NCBI GenBank assembly: GCA_902803365.1
Contig: CADCPU010000267.1
Location: 1-6,144 of the forward strand
Reading direction: 5' to 3'
Length of the DNA stretch: 6,144 bases
Source: Oscillospiraceae bacterium
GTDB taxonomy: Bacteria; Bacillota_A; Clostridia; Saccharofermentanales; Saccharofermentanaceae
This document shows positions 1 through 5,861 of the stretch, in pieces; position 1 is the first letter of the stretch, and each line of letters starts with the position of its first letter. A program made the translations under genes and the position numbers. The notes below the pieces were generated by a model. It saw nothing but the letters and a program-made list of their open reading frames with translations. It had not been told where the DNA came from and did not search any database.

Positions 1-291
1 GACGAGTCCTTAAAGCTTCTCACATCCGATGAGGAATATCAGCTCGTAAGAAGCCTGAGCGATTTCCCTGAGGCTGTCGTTAAGGCAATGAACAGCAATG
101 AGCCGTTCATGATCTCAAGACAGATCGCTCTCTGTGCAAGGAACTTCAACAGATTCTACAATAATTCCAGCATCCTCGGTGCTGACAGCGAAGAACTCAA
201 GAAGGCAAGACTTGCTCTCTGTGAAGCTCTCTGCAATACACTCAAGGCCGGTCTCGATCTTCTCGGTATCGGCGTAGTCGAAAGAATGTGA
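1..291 (+). CDS. argS: Arginyl-tRNA synthetase, C-terminal fragment (5' end outside window)
   Basis: The frame is open from base 1 and encodes the last 96 residues before TGA at 289-291; the start lies upstream of the window. The fragment matches the DALR-type anticodon-binding domain that ends class I arginyl-tRNA synthetases. The helix with ALCARNFNRFYNN is the family's 'A..FN.FY' helix, followed by ARLALCEAL and the typical terminal LGIGVVERM, where the ArgRS family ends in LGI..PERM. The enzyme charges tRNA-Arg with arginine in the cytoplasm using ATP; the catalytic HIGH and KMSK regions are not visible here. It ends 9 bp before the oligoendopeptidase gene, and its stop codon overlaps that gene's ribosome binding site, which suggests one transcript. 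Nothing looks broken: the C terminus is complete. Identity rests on the C-terminal domain alone but the match is strong. Confidence 0.92.
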   Translation, partial: DESLKLLTSDEEYQLVRSLSDFPEAVVKAMNSNEPFMISRQIALCARNFNRFYNNSSILGADSEELKKARLALCEALCNTLKAGLDLLGIGVVERM

Positions 292-300
292 GGAAACAAT

Positions 301-2001
301 ATGGAAGACGGCAAGAAGATGCTCGATTTCTCGTCCATCAAGTACGAGCGTCCGAGCGTTGAGCGATTTGAGGAATGCGTTAAGAGCACGAGATTGAAGC
401 TTATGAGTGCCAGAGATCCGGAGATCGCGGCGGCAGCTCTTTTCGAGTATGAGAAAGAACTTACGTATTTTGATACACAGGTGGCACTTGCCAACATCCT
501 GCATGATCTTGATACATCGAATGATTTCTATACCGATGAGGTTGCGTTCTGTGATGAAGCAGGTGCGACCGTAAGCGAACTGTGCTCTGCAGTAATGTCA
601 GTCCTCTTGAGCTCTCCTTGCGCCGAAGAACTCAAAGAGCGTTTTGGCGACATGATCTTCCGTAAGGCACAGAACTATAAAGATACTGTCTCAAGCGAAG
701 TTATCGACGATCTTGTTGAAGAGGCTAATCTTGAGACCGAATATGCACAGATCCAGTCAGAGGCCGAGATAGAGTTTAACGGCAAGACCCTTAACCTCAG
801 TATGCTCGCTCCTTATCTCGAGTCGACCGACCGCGAGGTCAGGAAAAAGGCTCATAAGGCGCTGGATGATTATTATATGTCCAAGAAAGAGACCTTTGAC
901 GAGATCTATGACAAGATGGTCAAGGTCAGGACTACCATCGCACAAAAGCTCGGCTATAAGAACTTTACCGAGCTCGGATATAAGCGTATGGAGCGTTATG
1001 ACTATAACCGCGAGGATGTCGCGAGATTCCGTGATGCAGTCGTTAAGTATATCGTTCCGATCACGCAGCAGATAAGAAAACTCCAGAAAGAACGCTTCGG
1101 CTACGATGATCTGATGTTTTATGATCTGCCTTGCCTTTTTAAGGACGGCAACCCTGTTCCTTCCGTTAAGATGGAAGACTACAGGAAGATCTCAGGCGAT
1201 GTATTCGGTGACGTTTTGGGTGTTAAGCCGAGCTTTTTCGACGTACTTTCCGATCACGGATTCACGGATCTTATCTCCCGTAAGGCAAAGTCTACGGGCG
1301 GATACTGCATGTATCTTGAAGAATACGCTATCCCGTTTATCTTTATGAATGCTAACGGAACTGCAGATGATGTCGCTACGATCGTTCATGAGGGCGGTCA
1401 CGCATATGCGGCGATCAAGTCCGCGGAAGTTTCTCCGTTCGTAGAGTGCTTGTCTCCGACGCTTGAGACATGCGAGATCCATTCGACATCGATGGAGTTC
1501 TTGACATATCCTTATATGGAGAAGTTCTACGGTGATGCTGCTGCGGCTTACCGCGAGCTTCATATGACACAGGCGCTCTTGTTCCTGCCGTACGGCTGTA
1601 TGGTCGACGAGTTCCAGCACATCGTATATGACGATCCCGATCTGACTCCTGCTCAGCGCCACGAAGTATGGCTTAAGCTCGAGCAGAAGTATCAGCCATA
1701 TATCAAGTACGAAGATCATCCGTTCCATGCAATGGGCGGTGCCTGGATGAAGAAAGATCATATCTTCACGACACCTTTCTACTATATCGATTACTGTCTC
1801 GCACACATCTGCTCGCTCGAACTCTGGGAAGAGTCACTCGAGGATTATAAGAGCGCACTGATCAAGTACAATCAGCTCTGCGAGTGCGGCGGCAACGAGA
1901 CTTTCCTTAAGATCCTGGAGGGAGTGGGTATTGCGTCACCGTTTGATACTGATGTCATCAAGCGCCTAGCATATAAGACCTGCGCATTTCTTGAATTATG
2001 A
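301..2001 (+). CDS. M3 family oligoendopeptidase (thimet/PepF-like zinc metallopeptidase)
   Basis: This encodes 566 residues, the usual size for bacterial M3 oligoendopeptidases, which cut short peptides in the cytoplasm with one zinc ion. The zinc-binding HExxH motif is HEGGH at residues 363-367 (H363 and H367 ligands, E364 catalytic). The third ligand is E392 in CEIHSTSMEF, 29 residues after the first histidine, the spacing known for thimet oligopeptidase. The C-terminal signature HIFTTPFYYIDY at 487-498 is also typical of M3. The N terminus (FSSIKYERPSVE) and the HEGGH variant fit the subgroup annotated as M3 oligoendopeptidase distinct from true PepF, so no symbol is given. No signal peptide or membrane segment is seen. 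ATG 301 is preceded by AGGA at 291-294 with a 6-base gap; a second ATG seven codons in has no better site. The stop overlaps the next start as ATGA. The exact peptide substrate cannot be told. Confidence 0.93.
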   Translation: MEDGKKMLDFSSIKYERPSVERFEECVKSTRLKLMSARDPEIAAAALFEYEKELTYFDTQVALANILHDLDTSNDFYTDEVAFCDEAGATVSELCSAVMSVLLSSPCAEELKERFGDMIFRKAQNYKDTVSSEVIDDLVEEANLETEYAQIQSEAEIEFNGKTLNLSMLAPYLESTDREVRKKAHKALDDYYMSKKETFDEIYDKMVKVRTTIAQKLGYKNFTELGYKRMERYDYNREDVARFRDAVVKYIVPITQQIRKLQKERFGYDDLMFYDLPCLFKDGNPVPSVKMEDYRKISGDVFGDVLGVKPSFFDVLSDHGFTDLISRKAKSTGGYCMYLEEYAIPFIFMNANGTADDVATIVHEGGHAYAAIKSAEVSPFVECLSPTLETCEIHSTSMEFLTYPYMEKFYGDAAAAYRELHMTQALLFLPYGCMVDEFQHIVYDDPDLTPAQRHEVWLKLEQKYQPYIKYEDHPFHAMGGAWMKKDHIFTTPFYYIDYCLAHICSLELWEESLEDYKSALIKYNQLCECGGNETFLKILEGVGIASPFDTDVIKRLAYKTCAFLEL

Positions 2002-3416
2002 AACTTCCTTCCGTTTTCGAAAACAGAATGAACGAATACTTTAAGTCCTCCGGCATCAGCCCGGAGGGCTTCTTTGAGAGTTTTGACAAGGAGCCTCTTA
2101 AGGGCATCCGTATTAATCGTATGAAGGTCAAGTCCTTTGATGCGGTACTTGAAGCTCTCGATACAGAGAAAGATCCGGTTACATGGTGTGACGGCGGATT
2201 TTATACGACATCCGAATCTTCGGGCAAGGATCCATATTATCATGCGGGCGTTTATTACCCGCAGGAGCCTTCTGCGATGCTTCCTGCTCAGGTATTGGCA
2301 GCAAAGCCGGGCGAGATCGTGCTCGACCTTTGCGCAGCTCCGGGAGGTAAGGCTTGCCGTCTGGGTGAAGACCTTAAGGGTGAGGGGCTGCTCGTTGCCA
2401 ACGAGATTAACGAAGACCGTGCCAAGGCGCTCCTGCGCAACATCGAGCGTACGGGTCTTACCAATGCCGTTATACTTAACGAGACTCCTGAGCATCTCTG
2501 CGAGAGATTTGACCAATTCTTTGACAAGATACTGGTAGATGCACCGTGCTCTGGTGAGGGAATGTTCCGACGTGATCCGTTCGCGGTAAAGAGCTGGGAG
2601 AAGTTCGGTCCTGAAGTTTGTATGGAGATGCAGCGCGGGATCTTGGAGTGTACGGACAAGATGCTCAAGGTCAACGGTGAGCTCGTATATTCAACATGTA
2701 CCTTCTGCGAAGGCGAAGACGAGGATATGATCCTTGATTTTATGGAAAAGCATCCGTGGTATGAGGTAATACCTCATCCTGAGCTTACTGACGTAACAGT
2801 ATGTACCAAGGTGCCGGGTGCCATGAGGATATGGCCGCACTTATCGCGCGGTGACGGACACTTTTGCGTTCACCTGAGAAAGACGTCAGCGCCTGAAGAA
2901 CCGAGATTTGACTATACTTTCGCTACTAAGAAACGTACCGACAACTATTCTTTCAACAAGTCACGCGAGGCCATGCTGAACTTCATGAAGGAGATCTTGA
3001 AGGACGATGCATATAAGACTTTCAGGAAAAAAGCAGAAGCACAGTTTGTCTTCCACAATAACAAGATCCATCTGATACCTGTAAACGAGAGGCTTTTCGA
3101 TCGCCTGAAGGTAGTAAAGATGGGACACTTCCCCGGTGAGATAAAGGAGACATTCGATAAGAGAGTCTTCCTGCCTTCACATTGTCTTGCGATATCTCTT
3201 GACTTCGATGAGATAAAGGATGAGCGCAAATTGGTTCTCGGCAGAGATGACGAGAGACTTATAAAGTATCTCAAGGGTGAGACGATCAATATCGAAGGCG
3301 GTCCTTCTAAGGGTTATATGGTCGTTTGCGTCGATGAGTATCCGCTGGGCTTTGCGAAGCTTCAGGGCGCAGGCAGTCTTAAGAATCTTTACCCTAAGGC
3401 ATGGAGGTTAGTATGA
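1998..3416 (+). CDS. rsmF: RsmF/YebU-like 16S rRNA m5C methyltransferase (NOL1/NOP2/Sun family)
   Basis: The 472-residue product is close in length to E. coli RsmF (about 480). It is an S-adenosylmethionine-dependent enzyme expected to make 5-methylcytosine in 16S rRNA. Visible parts are the family N-terminal segment (residues 1-100), SAM-binding motif I DLCAAPGGKA at 110-119, and acidic motif NEINEDRA shortly after. Motif IV is DAPCSGEG at 181-188 (C184) and motif VI is STCTF at 232-236, where C234 is the expected catalytic nucleophile in the TC pair. After the catalytic core comes an RsmF-type C-terminal region and, from about 410 to 472, a PUA-like RNA-binding domain ending in LYPKAWRLV. 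Its ATG overlaps the peptidase stop (ATGA, 1998-2001) with no visible Shine-Dalgarno sequence, so translation probably depends on coupling. Its own stop overlaps the rdgB start in the same way. The target cytosine is not readable from sequence; RsmB is less likely given the PUA-like C terminus and absence of a NusB-like N-terminal domain. Confidence 0.9.
   Translation: MKLPSVFENRMNEYFKSSGISPEGFFESFDKEPLKGIRINRMKVKSFDAVLEALDTEKDPVTWCDGGFYTTSESSGKDPYYHAGVYYPQEPSAMLPAQVLAAKPGEIVLDLCAAPGGKACRLGEDLKGEGLLVANEINEDRAKALLRNIERTGLTNAVILNETPEHLCERFDQFFDKILVDAPCSGEGMFRRDPFAVKSWEKFGPEVCMEMQRGILECTDKMLKVNGELVYSTCTFCEGEDEDMILDFMEKHPWYEVIPHPELTDVTVCTKVPGAMRIWPHLSRGDGHFCVHLRKTSAPEEPRFDYTFATKKRTDNYSFNKSREAMLNFMKEILKDDAYKTFRKKAEAQFVFHNNKIHLIPVNERLFDRLKVVKMGHFPGEIKETFDKRVFLPSHCLAISLDFDEIKDERKLVLGRDDERLIKYLKGETINIEGGPSKGYMVVCVDEYPLGFAKLQGAGSLKNLYPKAWRLV
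3403..3407 (+). promoter_or_regulatory. Shine-Dalgarno site that sets the rdgB start
   Basis: GGAGG lies 5 bases before ATG 3413 and inside the 3' end of the methyltransferase gene. It overlaps the in-frame ATG at 3401, so that earlier ATG cannot use it. No comparable site precedes 3401. This favours 3413 as the true start, giving a product that opens MRIIIATGN as the family usually does. Confidence 0.85.
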
Positions 3417-3994
3417 GGATAATAATAGCAACAGGTAATAAGGATAAGGTACGTGAGATCAACGAGATATTGAAGGGCACCGATTTTGATGCCGTATCGA
3501 TGAAGGAGATCGGTATCGATCCTGAGATAGTGGAAGATGCTGATTCATTCGAGGGTAATGCCCTTATCAAGGCCAGGACCGTTCACGAGCTTACGAAGGA
3601 ATATGTAATGGCAGATGACTCAGGTCTTTGTATCGATGCGCTCGACGGCGCTCCGGGCATCTATTCCGCACGCTTCTGCGGTGAAGATTCCACCTATGAA
3701 GAGAAGTTCAAGAAGATCTTTGAGATGCTCAAGGATGTTCCTGAAGAGAAGAGAACAGCTCAGTTCGTATGTGCGATCGCAGTCGTAAGGCCTGACGGAA
3801 CATCTTTTACGGTGCGCGGTGAATGCCACGGCGTACTTCACGAAAAGCCGATGGGAGAGAACGGATTCGGTTATGATCCTATCTTCTACGTACCTGAATT
3901 CGGTATGACCACAGCCCAGATGAGTAAAGAACAAAAAAACATGATCAGCCACCGCGGAAAGGCTTTGCGCGCAATGGTTGATAAATTGTCCTAA
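3413..3994 (+). CDS. rdgB: RdgB/HAM1 family XTP/dITP diphosphatase (non-canonical purine NTP pyrophosphatase)
   Basis: From ATG 3413 the product is 193 residues, a normal length for the HAM1/RdgB family. These cytoplasmic enzymes hydrolyse dITP, ITP and XTP to the monophosphate and pyrophosphate, keeping deaminated purines out of DNA and RNA. Family motifs in order are ATGNKDK at 6-12 (phosphate/nucleotide binding), SFEGNALIKA at 45-54, ADDSGL at 67-72 with the catalytic aspartate pair D68/D69, GAPGIYSARF at 79-88, GFGYDP at 151-156 and SHRGKA at 179-184 (base recognition). An in-frame ATG at 3401 would add MEVS, but the GGAGG at 3403-3407 and the MRIIIATGN opening favour 3413. That start forms an ATGA overlap with the methyltransferase stop. 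The gene ends with tandem in-frame stops TAA TAG (3992-3997). The -35 box of the next promoter lies within its last codons. Confidence 0.95.
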   Translation: MRIIIATGNKDKVREINEILKGTDFDAVSMKEIGIDPEIVEDADSFEGNALIKARTVHELTKEYVMADDSGLCIDALDGAPGIYSARFCGEDSTYEEKFKKIFEMLKDVPEEKRTAQFVCAIAVVRPDGTSFTVRGECHGVLHEKPMGENGFGYDPIFYVPEFGMTTAQMSKEQKNMISHRGKALRAMVDKLS

Positions 3995-4006
3995 TAGTGT
4001 TATTAT
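3978..4006 (+). promoter_or_regulatory. Predicted sigma-A-type promoter for the ACT-hom unit
   Basis: A -35 box TTGATA (3978-3983, 5 of 6 to TTGACA) and a -10 box TATTAT (4001-4006, 5 of 6 to TATAAT) are separated by exactly 17 bases. A TG at 3998-3999 directly before the -10 gives an extended -10 element. The predicted transcription start is near 4012-4014, leaving a leader of about 50 bases before ATG 4064. The -35 box lies inside the 3' end of rdgB. This is a sequence-based prediction, but all three elements agree in the only sizeable gap of the plus-strand run. Confidence 0.75.
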
Positions 4007-4014
4007 TCATTAGC

Positions 4015-4032
4015 CGTGTACAAATGTACGCG
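4015..4032 (+). promoter_or_regulatory. Imperfect dyad / leader stem-loop at the predicted transcription start
   Basis: The arms CGTGTACA and TGTACGCG flank two adenines and match at 7 of 8 positions as DNA; in RNA the mismatch becomes a G-U pair. A realistic RNA fold is a 7-bp stem with an AAAU loop. It has no following U-run, so it is not a terminator. It starts within a few bases of the predicted +1, so it could be an operator, a 5' stabilising hairpin, or chance. The dyad is seen directly; its role is inference. Confidence 0.45.
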
Positions 4033-4063
4033 AGACGTGGACTATTAAAGAAGGTTTTTATCG

Positions 4064-4510
4064 ATGGTAACTTCTGACAGAGAGTATTATCTGGTGGATA
4101 AAAAAGTCCTGCCTGAGGTATTCCTCAAGGTAATGGATGTTAAGCAGAGACTCAATATCGGCGAATCGGCTTCGGTCAATGAAGCTGTCCGTAAGGTCGG
4201 CTTGTCCAGAAGCGCATATTATAAGTATAAGGATTCGGTAATGCCTTTCTACGAAGCGACTAACGGTAAGAAGGTGACTCTTCTTATAACAGTTGAGAAC
4301 TTCCAGGGTATCCTGTCTTCGATCCTCAATATCGTGGCATCGTCAAGGGCAAATATCCTGACTATCAACCAGAATATCCCGATCAACGGATTGGCTGACA
4401 TTTCCGTATCACTTGAAACGGCGACGATGTTCGGTTCGATAGAAGATATCATAACTGATATCGACAAGCTTGCCGGTGTCAGATCCTGCAAGATCCTGAG
4501 CAGGGAATAA
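4064..4510 (+). CDS. Small ACT domain protein with N-terminal helix-turn-helix-like segment (UPF0735/PheB-like)
   Basis: This encodes 148 residues, matching the length and layout of the UPF0735/PheB family. The opening SDREYYLVDKKVLPEVFLKV is characteristic. Residues about 37-58 (SVNEAVRKVGLSRSAYYKYK) look like a helix-turn-helix. Residues about 70-146 form an ACT domain: strand VTLLITVEN, then FQGILSSILNIVA in place of the usual DxPGxL helix, then RANILTINQ. ACT domains bind small ligands, often amino acids. The B. subtilis relative is called PheB by gene position, not proven enzyme activity, so no symbol is given. ATG 4064 follows AAGG at 4051-4054 with a 9-base gap. It is first in the unit driven by the 3978-4006 promoter, 33 bases upstream of hom, which suggests a role in sensing or controlling aspartate-family amino acid synthesis. 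Whether it binds DNA, the dehydrogenase or only a ligand is unknown. Confidence 0.88.
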   Translation: MVTSDREYYLVDKKVLPEVFLKVMDVKQRLNIGESASVNEAVRKVGLSRSAYYKYKDSVMPFYEATNGKKVTLLITVENFQGILSSILNIVASSRANILTINQNIPINGLADISVSLETATMFGSIEDIITDIDKLAGVRSCKILSRE

Positions 4511-4543
4511 GTAAGAAAATAAATTAGTACGGAGAAAATAAAT

Positions 4544-5731
4544 ATGAAGAGTATTGGTATTTTAGGCTTTGGCGTTGTCGGATCAGGTGTAGCCGAAGTC
4601 ATCCACATGAACAGCGACAAGATCGCCAAGCGTGTTGGTGAAGAGATCCGCGTTAAGAGGGTGTTGGACCTTCGTGATTTCCCGGACAGCATTTTCGCTG
4701 ACCTCGTAACACATGACAGTGAAGAATTCTTTAATGATCCTGAGATCTCTATCGTTGTTGAGACGATCGGCGGAGCAAGGATCGCATATGAATATACAAA
4801 GCGTGCTCTTTCTGCCGGAAAGAGCGTCGTAACGAGCAACAAGGAACTCGTAAGCACACACGGTGTCGAGCTTATGCAGCTTGCTCGTGACAACGGCTGC
4901 AGCTATATGTTTGAGGCAGCAGTAGGCGGCGGTATCCCGATCATCCGTCCTTTGCACAAGTGCCTTGCAGCTAACCGTATCATGAAGATCGCAGGTATCG
5001 TAAACGGTACGACAAACTATATCCTCACGAGCATGAGAGATTCAGGCATCTCCTACGATGAGGCTCTTAAGCAGGCTCAGTCCCTCGGTTATGCAGAGCA
5101 GAACCCGACAGCTGACGTAGAAGGCATCGATGCACAGCGTAAGCTCTCGATCCTCTCAACCATTGCTCTTGACGGTTCTTATGTATCTCCTGATTCCATC
5201 GTAACAGAAGGTATCAGCAAGCTCACATTGAACGATATCATCTTTGCAGAGCAGAATGGCTGCAGCATGAAGCTCCTCGCTTGCTTTAATAATCCATATG
5301 ACGGCAAGCCTTCCTGCTATGTTGCTCCGCACCTCGTAAATAAGAATGCCATCATCTCTTCCGTTGACGGCGTATTTAATGCCATCCTGGTCGAGGGTAA
5401 CGCGCTCGGTGAGTCTATGTTCTACGGTCAGGGTGCAGGTAAGCTCGCTACGGCATCTGCTGTTGTAGGTGACGTTATCGACACGGCTCTTCACGCTCAC
5501 AAGGATGCTCACATCACTCAGTGGTATGTTCCTTCAGAGAAGGTCCTCGCTGATTACGATGACATCAAGGTATCCGTTGTAGTACGTCATAACGATGTCG
5601 CACTCCTTAAGTCAGAGTATAAGGACTATAAGGTTGAGGACTTTGCAGAGAATGCGATCCTCGTTCACGACATCGCTCATAAGGATATCAAGTCCATTGA
5701 GGGCGCTACGGTATTCCACTATATGGAATGA
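4544..5731 (+). CDS. hom: Homoserine dehydrogenase
   Basis: This 395-residue product reduces L-aspartate 4-semialdehyde to L-homoserine with NAD(P)H, the branch step to threonine and methionine. The N-terminal Rossmann fold carries GFGVVGSG at 8-15 and ends around VVTSNKELV with K100, a conserved cofactor/active-site lysine. The catalytic domain follows with AAVGGGIPIIRPL (125-137) and GIVNGTTNYIL (151-161). The family signature NPTADVEGIDAQRK lies at 187-200; D191, D196 and K200 fit by spacing the catalytic Asp/Asp/Lys set of yeast homoserine dehydrogenase. YGQGAGKLATASAVVGD at 294-310 is also typical. The last 70 residues show no DxPGVL-type ACT motif, and the protein is somewhat shorter than ACT-bearing homologues. 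GGAG at 4531-4534 sits 9 bases before the ATG. It follows the ACT gene by 33 bases and is closed by a terminator 26 bases after its stop. The enzyme is expected to be cytoplasmic. Confidence 0.96.
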   Translation: MKSIGILGFGVVGSGVAEVIHMNSDKIAKRVGEEIRVKRVLDLRDFPDSIFADLVTHDSEEFFNDPEISIVVETIGGARIAYEYTKRALSAGKSVVTSNKELVSTHGVELMQLARDNGCSYMFEAAVGGGIPIIRPLHKCLAANRIMKIAGIVNGTTNYILTSMRDSGISYDEALKQAQSLGYAEQNPTADVEGIDAQRKLSILSTIALDGSYVSPDSIVTEGISKLTLNDIIFAEQNGCSMKLLACFNNPYDGKPSCYVAPHLVNKNAIISSVDGVFNAILVEGNALGESMFYGQGAGKLATASAVVGDVIDTALHAHKDAHITQWYVPSEKVLADYDDIKVSVVVRHNDVALLKSEYKDYKVEDFAENAILVHDIAHKDIKSIEGATVFHYME

Positions 5732-5757
5732 TCCTTTTTGATTAAGAAGATCTATAC

Positions 5758-5794
5758 AAGCGGTTCGGCTGATCTGTAGCCGGGCCGCTTTTTT
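5758..5794 (+). terminator. Rho-independent terminator of the ACT-hom unit
   Basis: The arms AAGCGGTTCGGCT (5758-5770) and AGCCGGGCCGCTT (5778-5790) form a 13-bp stem in RNA with two G-U pairs and a 7-base loop. A run of six T's spans 5789-5794. It stands 26 bases after the hom stop. On the opposite strand no T-run follows the hairpin, so it should act only on plus-strand transcripts. Confidence 0.92.
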
Positions 5795-5800
5795 GTGAAT

Positions 5801-5838
5801 AAAAAGGAGGTTGTCTCAACTGAGAGACAGCCTCCTTT
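5801..5838 (-). terminator. Rho-independent terminator of the convergent minus-strand gene
   Basis: The arms AAAGGAGGTTGTCTC (5803-5817) and GAGACAGCCTCCTTT (5824-5838) pair over 15 positions, with one T/G mismatch as DNA, around a 6-base loop. Read on the minus strand, the stem ends in CCTCC followed by TTTTTATT, a reasonable terminator tail. On the plus strand only three T's follow, all inside the stem. It lies 23 bases past the stop of the minus-strand gene. The first T's of the tail are shared with the stem, so the U-run is modest. Confidence 0.78.
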
Positions 5839-5861
5839 GAAGCTTTATGAACTAAATGATC

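Noticed and set aside
115..504. Overlapping minus-strand open frames at the argS/peptidase junction.
   Set aside because: Both are antisense shadows of the argS end and the peptidase start; neither has a plausible product.
1192..1806. A 204-codon minus-strand open frame opposite the oligoendopeptidase.
   Set aside because: It lies wholly within a clear M3 peptidase gene on the other strand; its protein is not recognisable, and it has no sensible context or ribosome site.
1872..2516. A 214-codon minus-strand open frame across the peptidase/methyltransferase junction.
   Set aside because: It is antisense to two well-supported genes, including the methyltransferase motif I, and resembles no family.
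3998..4063. Possible T-box or other riboswitch before the ACT-hom unit.
   Set aside because: The predicted leader is only about 50 bases, far too short for a T-box or known amino-acid riboswitch, and has no terminator stem.
4024..4077. A 17-codon open frame (starting MYARRGLLKK) in the leader, overlapping the ACT gene start; possible leader peptide for attenuation.
   Set aside because: It has no Shine-Dalgarno site, its ATG sits in the hairpin's right half, it contains no run of threonine, methionine, isoleucine or lysine codons of the attenuator type, and no terminator follows.
4249..4893. A 214-codon minus-strand open frame opposite the ACT and hom genes, with hydrophobic stretches.
   Set aside because: The hydrophobicity follows from complementary reading of the ACT and Rossmann coding DNA; it spans the intergenic gap without any feature of its own.
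5801..5812. AAAAAGGAGGTT looks like a strong Shine-Dalgarno site on the plus strand.
   Set aside because: No start codon with a continuing open frame follows at a usable distance, and the bases form the left arm of the minus-strand terminator hairpin.
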